In this document: positions 9,280-17,678 of the stretch, one piece after another
How positions within the stretch are numbered: position 1 is the first letter of the stretch
Layout: each line of letters begins with the position of its first letter
Assembly: GCF_000764535.1 (NCBI RefSeq)
Contig: NZ_CP009571.1
Span: forward strand, 3,596,001 to 3,660,000
From: Sphingomonas taxi
GTDB taxonomy: Bacteria; Pseudomonadota; Alphaproteobacteria; Sphingomonadales; Sphingomonadaceae
Length of the DNA stretch: 64,000 nt
Reading direction: 5' to 3'
Translations under genes and position numbers: made by a program
Notes under the pieces: generated by a model
The model's database searches: none
What the model saw: the letters and a program-made list of their open reading frames with translations, nothing else
Told to the model about the DNA's origin: nothing

Positions 9280-9980
9280 GCGAACGTGGTCGTCGCCGCG
9301 AGCATATAGCCCTGGCCGCGTACGGTGAGGATCAGATCGTCGCCATCGGGTTTGAGCTTCTGGCGCAACCGGCTGATCTGATTGTCGATCGTCCGGTCGA
9401 ACGCGGCGGTGGCGGCGCGCGTCGGCACCAGCGCCTCGCGCGACAGCGGCCGCCCGGCGGCGTGGACGAGGCGCGACAGCATGTCGAATTCCGCGGTCGA
9501 CAGCATCACGACATTGTCGCCGGGGGCGAGCAGGCGACGTTTCACCAGATCGAGCCGCCAGCGGCCGAAGGTGGCGATGCGCGCCGGCGTGCCCGTGCCG
9601 CGGCGCAGCAGGTTGCGGATCCGTGCGGTCAGTTCGCGCGGCTCGAACGGCTTGGTCAGATAGTCGTCGGCGCCGAGTTCGAGCCCGAGCACGCGGTCGA
9701 TCGCGCTGTCGCGCGCGGTGACCATGATGATCGCGCCGCCATAGCCCTCGGCGCGCAGTTCGCGGCACAGCATCAGCCCGTCTCCATCCGGCAGGCCGAG
9801 GTCGAGCACGATAAGATCGATCGCCGCCGCCGCCAGCGCCGCGCGGATGCCGGCGACGTCGCCCGCCGCGCTCAGCCGATAGCCCTCGCGCGCGAGCTGC
9901 GCCGCGACCAGGTCGCGGATGTCGGGATCGTCGTCGGCGATCAGCAGATGCGGACGGTCCGCCGCGGCACCGGGCATCAT
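9276..9980 (-). CDS. OmpR-family response regulator of the RND efflux operon
   Basis: 234 residues from ATG 9980 (MMPGAAADRPHLL), with GGAGGG about eight bases upstream; longer frames upstream have no ribosome site. Receiver: acidic cluster D16-D18, phospho-acceptor D60 (VLDLGLPDGDG), T88 and K110 (YLTKPFEP). The output is a winged helix ending RTIDNQISRLRQKLKPDGDDLILTVRGQGYML. The cognate kinase overlaps by 4 nt. The three GTAA boxes at 15852-15875, spaced as OmpR-family dimers require, are its most likely target and imply autoregulation of the whole operon. Confidence 0.92.
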   Translation of the reverse strand: MMPGAAADRPHLLIADDDPDIRDLVAAQLAREGYRLSAAGDVAGIRAALAAAAIDLIVLDLGLPDGDGLMLCRELRAEGYGGAIIMVTARDSAIDRVLGLELGADDYLTKPFEPRELTARIRNLLRRGTGTPARIATFGRWRLDLVKRRLLAPGDNVVMLSTAEFDMLSRLVHAAGRPLSREALVPTRAATAAFDRTIDNQISRLRQKLKPDGDDLILTVRGQGYMLAATTTFA

Positions 9981-10068
9981 ATCGTCGTCCCTCCGCTGCG
10001 GCGGCGGCAGCCGGCCGCCAGGCAGCGGGCATAGCCGGGTGGGCGGCGGCTGCCCAGCCATCGCCCGG

Positions 10069-11463
10069 TCACAGCGTGTCGTCCGATCCGATCGCCTGAT
10101 ACAGCGTCACCCGGTTGGCGAGGTCGGTGAGCGCCGCCGAGATCGCGGTCTGCTGCGCGCTGTACAGCGTCCGCTGCGCGACCAGCGCGGTGAGGAAACT
10201 GTCGCTGCCCTCGCGATAGCGCGCCTCGCCGATCGCATAGCTCGCCTGCGCGGCGGCGACGAGATCGGCCTGCGCCTGGCGCTGCCGCGCGATCGTGCCG
10301 CGGCGGGCGAGGCCGTCGGCGACCTCGCGATAGGCGGTCTGCGCCGCCTTGCGATAGGTGGCGAGATAATAGTCCACCTGCGCGCGCGCATAATCGAGAT
10401 TGCCGCGATTGGTGCCGCCGAGGATCGGCACGCTGACCGACGGTGTCGTCGTCCAGGTCGAGCCGGAGAACAGCCCGGTCAGCGCGCTGCTGGCGAGGCC
10501 GAGCACGCTGGTCAGCGAGATCTGCGGGAAGAAGGCGGCACGCGCCGCGCCGACATTGGCGTTCGCGCCGAGCAATTGATGCTCGGCCTCGACCACGTCG
10601 GGCCGGTCGAGCAGCACCGCCGACGACAGGCCGGCGGGGACGGTGGCGATGCCGGCGTCGAGCGCGGTCAGGCTGGCGGGCAGCAACGCATCCTCGACGT
10701 GCGCGCCGACGAGCAGATCGAGTGCATTGCGATCCTGCGCGACCTGCGTCGTACGATCGGCGACGTCCGCCTGCGCCTGTGCCAGCAGCGTGCGCGCATC
10801 GGCGAGGTCCGAGCCGCTGACCAGCCCGGCGTCGTGGAGTTCGGCGTTGAGGCCGACCGTCCGCGCGCTGCTGCGCACCTGCTCCTGCGACACCTTGAGC
10901 AGGTCCCGGTCCGCGGCGAGCGTGACATAGGCGGTCGCGGTCTCGGCGACGACGGCGAAGCGCGTCGAGCGGGCGCCACTCTGCGTCGACAGATAGGTCT
11001 CGAACGCCGCGCGCGACAGGTTCTTCTGCCGACCGAACAGGTCGAGTTCGAAATTGCTGACCCCGGCGCTCGCCGAGAACAGGTCGCCCGATCCTGCGGT
11101 CGCGGTGCCGCCGCCGGTGACCGCGCGCGCGATCGACGCCCCCGCATCGGCGGAGACGGTGGGCAGGCGATAGGACCGCTGCACGCGATATTGCGCGCGC
11201 GCCGAGGCGACGTTGGCGACCGCCGCGGCGAGATCCTGGTTCGCCGCCAGCGCGCGTTCGATGACGATGCGCAAGGTCGCGTCGGTGACCAGCGACCGCC
11301 ACGGCATCCCCGCCTTGCCCGCCGCGGCGGGGGCGTAGGCGGCGCCCGCGGGCCATGACTGCGGCACCGCATCCGCCGCGGTGCGGACCTCGTGCGGCGC
11401 CAGATCGCAGGCGGCGAGCGCGCTCGCCCCGAGCAGCAGCATCGCGATGCGCAAACGGATCAT
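10069..11463 (-). CDS. outer-membrane efflux lipoprotein (OprM/NodT type)
   Basis: 464 residues from ATG 11463, overlapping the pump stop (ATGA). The leader ends in the lipobox SALAAC with acylated C19. Two outer-membrane efflux protein repeats follow, with NodT-family marks such as ADATLRIVIERALAANQDLAAA-like helix starts, FELDLFGRQKNLSRAAFETYL and LLDRPDVVEAEHQLLGANANVGAARAAFFPQISL. It forms the trimeric channel across the outer membrane for the adjacent RND pump. Ninety bp separate it from the response regulator, so read-through expression is plausible. Confidence 0.93.
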   Translation of the reverse strand: MIRLRIAMLLLGASALAACDLAPHEVRTAADAVPQSWPAGAAYAPAAAGKAGMPWRSLVTDATLRIVIERALAANQDLAAAVANVASARAQYRVQRSYRLPTVSADAGASIARAVTGGGTATAGSGDLFSASAGVSNFELDLFGRQKNLSRAAFETYLSTQSGARSTRFAVVAETATAYVTLAADRDLLKVSQEQVRSSARTVGLNAELHDAGLVSGSDLADARTLLAQAQADVADRTTQVAQDRNALDLLVGAHVEDALLPASLTALDAGIATVPAGLSSAVLLDRPDVVEAEHQLLGANANVGAARAAFFPQISLTSVLGLASSALTGLFSGSTWTTTPSVSVPILGGTNRGNLDYARAQVDYYLATYRKAAQTAYREVADGLARRGTIARQRQAQADLVAAAQASYAIGEARYREGSDSFLTALVAQRTLYSAQQTAISAALTDLANRVTLYQAIGSDDTL

Positions 11464-14400
11464 GCCGCACGCTCCCTGCGTCCGTGGAACAGCCGCGCGA
11501 CGACGACGAAGAACATCGGCACGTAGAAGATCGCCAGCGCGGTGGCGGTCAGCATGCCGCCGACCACCGCGGTGCCGATCGCGATCCGGCTGTTGGCGCC
11601 CGCGCCGGTGGCGACCGCCAGCGGGAAGACGCCGAAGATGAAGGCGAGGCTGGTCATCAGGATCGGCCGCAGCCGCGTCCGCGCCGCCTCCAGCGCGGCG
11701 TCGACCACGTCCTTGCCCGCGCGGCGCGCCTCCTCGGCGAATTCGACGATCAGGATCGCATTCTTGGCGGCGAGGCCGATCGTGGTGATGAGCCCGACCT
11801 GAAAATAGATGTCGTTGTCGAGCCCGCGCAGCGTCACCGCGAGCACCGCGCCGATCACGCCGAGCGGCAGCACCAGCAGCACCGCGATCGGCACCGACCA
11901 GCTTTCGTACAGCGCCGCCAGGCACAGGAAGACGATCAGGACCGACAGGCCGTAGAGCATCGGCGCCTGCCCGCTCGCCTCATTCTCTTGGAACGACAGG
12001 CCGGCCCAGGCATAGCCGGTGCCCGGCGCGAGCTGCCGTTGCAGCTTGACCATCTCGGCCATCGCCGCGCCCGAACTGCCGCCCTCGGCGGGTTCGCCCT
12101 GGATTTCGTAGGAGGAGCGGCCGTTGAACCGCGACACGCTGTTCGGCCCCTTCTCCCACGACAAGGTCGCGATCGACGAGAAGGGGACCATCGTGCCACT
12201 CGCGGTGCGCGCGAACCAGCCGCTGAGGTCGCCGGGCAGCATGCGATAGGGCGCGTCCGCCTGCATATAGACGCGCTTCACCCGGCCGCGATCGACGAAG
12301 TCGTTGACGTAGACGCCGCCCCAGGCGTTCGACAGCGTGTTGGTGACGTCGGCCTCGGTCAGGCCGAGCACGGCGAGCTTGGCGTCGTCGAGCGTCACGC
12401 GCAGTTGCGGCGTATCGGGCAATGTCGAGGCACGGACCTGCGCCAGTTTCGGATCCTTGTTGGCGGCGGCGATCAGTTTGTCGCGCAGCGCGACGAAGGC
12501 GTCGCGGCCAAGGCCGCCGGTATTGGTCAGCTCGAAGGTGAAGCCGTTCGACTGGCCGAGGCCGGAGATCGCTGGCGGCGTCAGCGGGATGACGGTCGCG
12601 TCGCGGATCGTGCCGAAATTCCGGATCGCGCGCGCGTTGATCGCCGAGGCGCTCTGGCTGGCGTCCTTGCGCTCGTCGAACGGCGTGAGGCTGGCAAAGG
12701 CCATGCCGGCATTCTGCCCCGAGCCGCTGAAGCCGAAGCCGGTGATGCTGAACACGTTTTCGATCGTCGCCTTCTCGTGCGTCGAATAATAGCTCTGGAC
12801 GCGGTCGCGCACCGCCTCGGTCCGCTCGTCGGTGGCGCCGGCGGGCAGCGTGTACATCACCATCACCTGCCCCTGATCCTCGACCGGCAGGAAGCTGGTC
12901 GGCAGCCGGACGAACAGCACCGCGAGCACGACGGTGATCGCCGCGACCACCGCCAGATGCAGCCAGCGCCGGCCGATGACGCCGCGCGTCGCCGCGACGT
13001 AGCGATTGGTGGTCCGGTCGAACCAGCGGTTGAACCGGCCGAACAGGCCGGGCCGCGCCAGCGGATCGCCATGCGTCGGCTTGAGCAGCGTCGCGGTCAG
13101 CGCCGGGCTGAGCACCAGCGCGACCAGCACCGACAGCAGCATCGACGACACGATGGTGATCGAGAACTGGCGGTAGATCACCCCGGTCGAGCCGCCGAAG
13201 AACGCCATCGGCAGGAACACCGCCGACAACACCAGCGCGATGCCGACCAGCGCCGAGCCGATCTCGCCCATCGAGCGGATCGTCGCCGCTTTGGGATCGA
13301 GCGCCTCCTCGGTCATCACCCGCTCGACATTCTCGACCACGACGATCGCGTCGTCGACCAGCAGGCCGATCGCCAGCACCATCGCGAACAGCGTCAGCGT
13401 GTTGATCGAATAGCCGCAGACCGCGAGCACGCCGAACGTGCCGAGCAGCACCACCGGCACCGCGATCGCCGGGATCAGCGTCGCGCGCCAGTTCTGCAGG
13501 AAGACGAACATGACGATGATGACGAGGACGATCGCGATGGCCAGCGTCTCGACCACTTCCTCGACCGACAGTTTGACGAAGGTGGTGGTGTCGCGCGGAT
13601 AGGCGATCGCATAGCCCGCCGGCAGGTTGGTCGCGAGCTCGGCCATCCGCGCCTTGACCGCGGTCGCGGTCTCCAGCGCGTCGGCGCCGGTCGCGAGCTG
13701 GATCGCCATGCCCGCGGCGGGATGGCCGTTGAGCTCGGCGGAGGTGGTGTAGCTGTCCTGCCCCAGTTCGACGCGTGCGACGTCGGACAGGCGAACGATT
13801 GCGCCCTCCGTGGTGGTCTTGAGCACGATCGCGCCGAATTGCGCGGGCGTGCTCAGCCGCGACTTGGCGCGGACGGTGGCGTTGAGCATCTGCCCCTTCA
13901 CCGCGGGCAGCGCGCCGATCTGGCCAGCGGCGACGTCGACGTTCTGCGCCTCGATTGCGCTCTGCACGTCGGAGGGCATCAATTGCACCGCGGCGAGCTT
14001 GGTCGGATCGAGCCAGATGCGCATCGCATATTGCGCGCCGAACACCTGGCTCTGCCCGACGCCGTCGACGCGGGCGAGATCGTCCTGGAAATTGCTGACC
14101 AGATAATCGGCGATGTCGCTCGCCGATGCCTTGTCGCTTTTGTCGTAGAGCGCGACGATCATCAGGAAGTCGCTGTTCGACTTGGTCACGGTCACGCCCT
14201 GCGACGTCACCGCCGAGGGCAGCCGCGCGCTCGCCTGCTGCACCTTGTTCTGCACCTGCACCTGCGCGGTATCGGGGTCGGTGCCCTTGGCGAAGGTGAC
14301 GGTGATCGACGCCGAGCCCGCGGAATTGGAGCTGGACTGGAAATATTGGAGCCCGTCGATGCCGGTGAGCTGCTGCTCGATCACCTGCGTCACGCTGGTC

Positions 14401-14579
14401 TCCAGAGTCTCGGCGGAGGCGCCGGGATAGGTGGCGCTGATCGCGATCGTGGGCGGCGCGACGTCGGGATATTGCGCGATCGGCAGCGACCGCAGCCCGG
14501 CGACGCCGCCGAGCATGATGCAGATCGCGATCACCCAGGCGAAGATGGGGCGTTCGACGAAGAAGCGGCTGATCCCCAT
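11460..14579 (-). CDS. HAE1-family RND multidrug efflux pump (AcrB/MexB type)
   Basis: 1039 residues, the usual size for AcrB/MexB (1049/1046). Starts MGISRFFVERPIFAWVIAICIMLGGV, the standard first helix; AQYPDVAPPTIAISATYPGAS follows. Proton-relay aspartates D409 and D410 lie in GLLVDDAIVVVENVERVM (counterparts of AcrB D407/D408). Twelve membrane segments and two large periplasmic loops are present, ending FYVPMFFVVVARLFHGRRE. Only one base separates its ATG from the adaptor stop, and its own stop overlaps the channel gene. Exports hydrophobic drugs, bile-like compounds or possibly aromatic intermediates, since the aromatic island is adjacent; substrate not readable. Confidence 0.95.
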   Translation of the reverse strand: MGISRFFVERPIFAWVIAICIMLGGVAGLRSLPIAQYPDVAPPTIAISATYPGASAETLETSVTQVIEQQLTGIDGLQYFQSSSNSAGSASITVTFAKGTDPDTAQVQVQNKVQQASARLPSAVTSQGVTVTKSNSDFLMIVALYDKSDKASASDIADYLVSNFQDDLARVDGVGQSQVFGAQYAMRIWLDPTKLAAVQLMPSDVQSAIEAQNVDVAAGQIGALPAVKGQMLNATVRAKSRLSTPAQFGAIVLKTTTEGAIVRLSDVARVELGQDSYTTSAELNGHPAAGMAIQLATGADALETATAVKARMAELATNLPAGYAIAYPRDTTTFVKLSVEEVVETLAIAIVLVIIVMFVFLQNWRATLIPAIAVPVVLLGTFGVLAVCGYSINTLTLFAMVLAIGLLVDDAIVVVENVERVMTEEALDPKAATIRSMGEIGSALVGIALVLSAVFLPMAFFGGSTGVIYRQFSITIVSSMLLSVLVALVLSPALTATLLKPTHGDPLARPGLFGRFNRWFDRTTNRYVAATRGVIGRRWLHLAVVAAITVVLAVLFVRLPTSFLPVEDQGQVMVMYTLPAGATDERTEAVRDRVQSYYSTHEKATIENVFSITGFGFSGSGQNAGMAFASLTPFDERKDASQSASAINARAIRNFGTIRDATVIPLTPPAISGLGQSNGFTFELTNTGGLGRDAFVALRDKLIAAANKDPKLAQVRASTLPDTPQLRVTLDDAKLAVLGLTEADVTNTLSNAWGGVYVNDFVDRGRVKRVYMQADAPYRMLPGDLSGWFARTASGTMVPFSSIATLSWEKGPNSVSRFNGRSSYEIQGEPAEGGSSGAAMAEMVKLQRQLAPGTGYAWAGLSFQENEASGQAPMLYGLSVLIVFLCLAALYESWSVPIAVLLVLPLGVIGAVLAVTLRGLDNDIYFQVGLITTIGLAAKNAILIVEFAEEARRAGKDVVDAALEAARTRLRPILMTSLAFIFGVFPLAVATGAGANSRIAIGTAVVGGMLTATALAIFYVPMFFVVVARLFHGRRERAA

Positions 14580-14580
14580 G

Positions 14581-15714
14581 TCAGCGCTCCTGTTTCACGG
14601 CGACGGGCTTGACCGTCGCGCCCGGCTGCGCCTTGTCGGTGCCCTCGACGATCAGCCGGTCGCCCGCCTTCAGCCCGGCGGTGACCAGCCAGTTGCTGCC
14701 GATCGCCTCGCCGGTGGTGATCTGGCGTTGCACCACCTTGTCGTCGGCGCCGACCACCAATGCGGTGGCATTGCCCTTGGCGTCGCGGGTGATGCCCCGC
14801 TGCGGTGCGAGGATGCCGTTGCGCACCACCGTCTGCGGCACGGTGACGCGGACGAACATGCCGGGCAGCAGCAGCCCCTGCGGATTGGGGAAGCGCGCGC
14901 GCAGCGTGACGGTGCCGGTGGTGGCGTCGACCGTCGCCTCGCCGAACTCGATCCGTCCCGCCTGCGGATAGGCGCGGCCGTTGTCGAGCGTCAGGCGAAC
15001 GGTGGTGCTCGCCGGCAGCGCCGAACCGCTGGCGAGGCTCTGGCGCAGGTCGAAGACGTCGCTGCTCGACTGCTGGATATCGACGAAGATCGGGTCGAGC
15101 TGCGCGATCGTCGCCAGCGCGGTCGTCTGCGCGGCGGACACCAGCGCGCCCTGCGTATAGGTCGAGCGGCCGATCCGCCCCGAGATCGGCGCATAGACGC
15201 GCGTGAAGCCGAGCTGCACGTTCGCGGTGCGCAGCGTCGCGCGATATTGCGCGATGCTCGCCCGCGCCTGGCGTGCGGTGGCGACCGCATCGTCGACGTC
15301 CTGCCGCGCGACCGCGTCTGCGCTCTGCAACCGGCCGTAGCGCGCGACCTTGGCCTGCGCGGTCGCCGCCTGCGCCTCGGCGCTGGCGACCTGCGCCGCC
15401 GCCTCGTCGCGGGTGGCGCGATAGAGGCGCGGATCGATCTGGTAGAGTGGCTGGCCGGCGCGGACCAGTGCGCCCTCGGTGAACAGCCGCGCCTTGATGA
15501 TGCCGTCGACCTGCGGGCGCACCTCGGACATCGCGGTCGCGGCGGTGCGGCCGGTCAGCACCGTCGTCGTGGTGACCGGCGAGGTGGTGAGCGTGACGAC
15601 GCCGACCTCGGCGGGCGGCGGCGGTGCCATGCCGCCCTTCGAACCGCCGCCGCAGCCGGCGAGCGCGAGCGCGAGCGCGAGAGACGCCGCGACACACGGA
15701 GAGACGGGTTTCAT
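14581..15714 (-). CDS. periplasmic adaptor of RND efflux (MexA/AcrA type)
   Basis: 377 residues from ATG 15714; a longer in-frame start near 15846 would put the promoter boxes inside the gene. Leader ends in lipobox LALAGC. Typical membrane-fusion protein order: barrel and lipoyl half (VRPQVDGIIKARLFTEGALVRAGQPLYQIDPRLY), alpha-helical hairpin rich in Ala and Gln, second lipoyl half (FTRVYAPISGRIGRSTYTQGALV), then barrel domain with FPNPQGLLLPGMFVRV. It bridges the pump and outer-membrane channel. First gene of the minus-strand operon; no strong Shine-Dalgarno at the chosen start. Confidence 0.92.
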   Translation of the reverse strand: MKPVSPCVAASLALALALAGCGGGSKGGMAPPPPAEVGVVTLTTSPVTTTTVLTGRTAATAMSEVRPQVDGIIKARLFTEGALVRAGQPLYQIDPRLYRATRDEAAAQVASAEAQAATAQAKVARYGRLQSADAVARQDVDDAVATARQARASIAQYRATLRTANVQLGFTRVYAPISGRIGRSTYTQGALVSAAQTTALATIAQLDPIFVDIQQSSSDVFDLRQSLASGSALPASTTVRLTLDNGRAYPQAGRIEFGEATVDATTGTVTLRARFPNPQGLLLPGMFVRVTVPQTVVRNGILAPQRGITRDAKGNATALVVGADDKVVQRQITTGEAIGSNWLVTAGLKAGDRLIVEGTDKAQPGATVKPVAVKQER

Positions 15715-16317
15715 GCCGCGCGACCGCCTGCATCCCGATCGACACCCGAACCGGAGAAAAACGCGAGAGGATGGCAAGCGAACATGGCGGAGGACCCCGA
15801 TGAAGGTCAGTCCCTCTATTCCGATCCGGTGGGGGGAGACAGACATGGTCCGTAAGCGAATGTAATGGTTTGTAACGGGTGGTTTCTATAGTCTTGCGAC
15901 CCGTATCGGATACTTGGCTCGATAAAGGCTTCGCGGATGATCATGACATGTTCGCACCGCGTCGACCTCTAAGGAGCTTGGGTTTGTGATCGTGGGTGTG
16001 GGCCATCTATTGCCGCGTGAGGCGTTCGATCCGCCGTCCGCTGGGTGAACCCCTTCGCATTTGATCGCGCTGCCTGCTTGCAGCATGATCATCGCACGCC
16101 AGACAATAGGCGGAAGGATAGAGGGTGTCGTGAACGGGTCGCTGCGGTGATCGTCGAATCATGCTGGCGCTCGCGGCGCCGCGCGGCGGTATTGCGGACC
16201 GGCGCGGCGATGCCGCAGACGACATTCCTCTGATCCTTTCCGACCTCGAGCAATGATTTCGAGAATTGTGCAGGTCGGCGACTGTGCTGGACCCGGCCGT
16301 AACGGAATGGATAGCAG
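15715..16317. other. 603-bp regulatory gap between efflux operon and MFS gene
   Basis: No credible gene. It holds the three GTAA boxes (listed separately), a TATAGA on the minus strand at 15885-15890 that could be a -10 but lacks a good -35, and, closer to the plus-strand MFS gene, nested inverted repeats: CCGACCT (16240-16246) with AGGTCGG (16272-16278) enclosing CTCGA (16245-16249) with TCGAG (16259-16263). The latter is a possible operator for the MFS gene at 16318. Confidence 0.5.
15852..15875 (-). promoter_or_regulatory. triple 10-bp-spaced boxes for an OmpR-family regulator
   Basis: GTAA begins at exactly 15852, 15862 and 15872 on the plus strand (TTAC on the operon strand), each preceded by C or T and followed by A/T-rich bases. 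One helical turn between repeats is the binding pattern of OmpR/PhoB/CopR winged-helix regulators. Position is about 140-160 bp upstream of the adaptor ATG, fitting control by the regulator encoded at 9276-9980. Confidence 0.6.
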
Positions 16318-17559
16318 ATGACGAAGAATCGTTGGATCGTCCTGGTCGCCCTGGCCTATATGCTTTCTATCGGGATGGCGCTGCCCATCTATGCGGGCAG
16401 CGTGATCAACACGTCGATGGTCGTCGACATGGGCTGGAACCGGCAGACGCTCGGGCTGCTGGTCGGTGCGAACATGATCGTCAATGGCCTGCTCGCCCCG
16501 GGCGGCGCGTTCGTCGTGCAGAAGATCGGCGTCCGTCATGCGCTGATCGCCGGTGCGACGCTGATGGCGCTCGTCAGCGCCGCGCTGGCGACGATCGTCA
16601 CCGCGCCGTGGCAGGCGATCCTCGCCTTCGGCCTCGGCCTCGGCATCGCCGGCAATCTGACCGGGATCATCGCCTGCCAGACCGGCGTCGCGCAATGGTT
16701 CGACGAGCAGCGCACCACGGCGCTGTCGCTGCTCTACGCGGCGATGGGGGTCGGCGGCTTCGCCTCGGTATGGATCGTGACGCGCGCGATCGAGGCGTCG
16801 CACGACTGGCGTGCCGGCTGGTGGATCTTCGCGGTGGCGGCGGCGGCGGGCGCCATCGTCGCGACGCTGGTCATCCGTAACCGGCTGGACGCATCGGGCA
16901 CCATGGCCGGTCCCGGCATGCCGATCGCGCCGGACAGCGGTGCGGCGCGTTCGGTGGACGAGACGCTCACCCTCGGCGGGGCGCTGCGCTCGCCGTTCCT
17001 GTGGGCGGTGTGTCTGTGCATGCTCGCCTCGACATCGGCGGCGGCGTTCGTCGTGGCGCACGTCCAGGCGTATCTGCGCGACGTGGGCTTCTCGCCGACC
17101 GGTGCGGCATCGGCGGTGTCGCTGTTCTCGCTGGCGACATTGGGCGGCAATCTCGCCGTCGGGCCGATCGCCGCCAAATCCTCGCCGCGCATCGCTTATG
17201 CCGCGGCACTTGGCACGCTGGCGATCGCCATGCTCATCCTCATCAACGTACACGGATCACCGATGCTGTATGCCTTCGCGATCATCGCGGGCATCGGATT
17301 CGGGGCGAGCCAGGTCGGGTCGATGGCGATCCTCGGGCATTACTGGAGCACGCGGCTGTTCCCTGCGCTGACGGCGCTGGGCCTGCTGATCCAGACCGCG
17401 GGCGGCGGTGCCGTGCCGATCATCGCCGGCGCCTATTTCGACGCCAATCACAATTACACCGCGATCCTCGTTGCGATCGTGCTGCTCAACGTCATCGGCG
17501 CGGCGGTGCTGATGGTCGCCCGCCCGCCGGTCCACGCGCCGGTCGCTGCGGTCGCCTGA
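16318..17559 (+). CDS. MFS transporter (oxalate/formate or monocarboxylate-type)
   Basis: 413 residues, 12 predicted membrane helices. The opening (ALAYMLSIGMALPIYAGSVINTSMVVDMGWNR) and the AQWFDEQRTTALSLLYAAMGVGGF loop fit the OFA/MCT-like branch of MFS that carries carboxylates and aromatic acids. It is the first gene of the aromatic island and precedes the fused CoA-transferase by 119 bp, so uptake of an aromatic or carboxylate substrate is the working idea. It has no copy of the shared 16-bp element upstream, so it is probably controlled separately. Confidence 0.85.
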   Translation: MTKNRWIVLVALAYMLSIGMALPIYAGSVINTSMVVDMGWNRQTLGLLVGANMIVNGLLAPGGAFVVQKIGVRHALIAGATLMALVSAALATIVTAPWQAILAFGLGLGIAGNLTGIIACQTGVAQWFDEQRTTALSLLYAAMGVGGFASVWIVTRAIEASHDWRAGWWIFAVAAAAGAIVATLVIRNRLDASGTMAGPGMPIAPDSGAARSVDETLTLGGALRSPFLWAVCLCMLASTSAAAFVVAHVQAYLRDVGFSPTGAASAVSLFSLATLGGNLAVGPIAAKSSPRIAYAAALGTLAIAMLILINVHGSPMLYAFAIIAGIGFGASQVGSMAILGHYWSTRLFPALTALGLLIQTAGGGAVPIIAGAYFDANHNYTAILVAIVLLNVIGAAVLMVARPPVHAPVAAVA

Positions 17560-17577
17560 CGCGCCACGCCGCGCGTC

Positions 17578-17593
17578 GTTCACGCGGCGGACG
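17578..17593 (+). promoter_or_regulatory. shared 16-bp element, copy A (CoA-transferase)
   Basis: GTTCAC-GCGG-CGGACG, ending 85 bp before the CoA-transferase ATG and in the same orientation. One substitution from the island consensus GTACAC-N4-CGGACG. Confidence 0.55.
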
Positions 17594-17678
17594 CACACGC
17601 ATTCGACCTACCGTCGCCGCATGCGGGTTCCTAGCCATCGCGCGATGCCGACCGGTGGCCAGGAACAGGAAAGACCCG

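Noticed and set aside
9980..10032. Histidine kinase read as a 708-residue protein starting near 10032
   Set aside because: The extra ~250 residues are the response-regulator region in another frame; ATG 9279 overlapping the regulator stop gives a normal kinase.
11355..14612. A 1085-codon open frame on the plus strand, antisense to the RND pump
   Set aside because: Rich in Arg, His, Asp and Gln with no domain; it is the mirror frame of a clear pump gene in high-GC DNA.
15715..15846. Longer adaptor protein starting at 15846
   Set aside because: The added residues lack a signal peptide and would place the lipobox leader about 50 residues inside; it would also run up to the regulator boxes.
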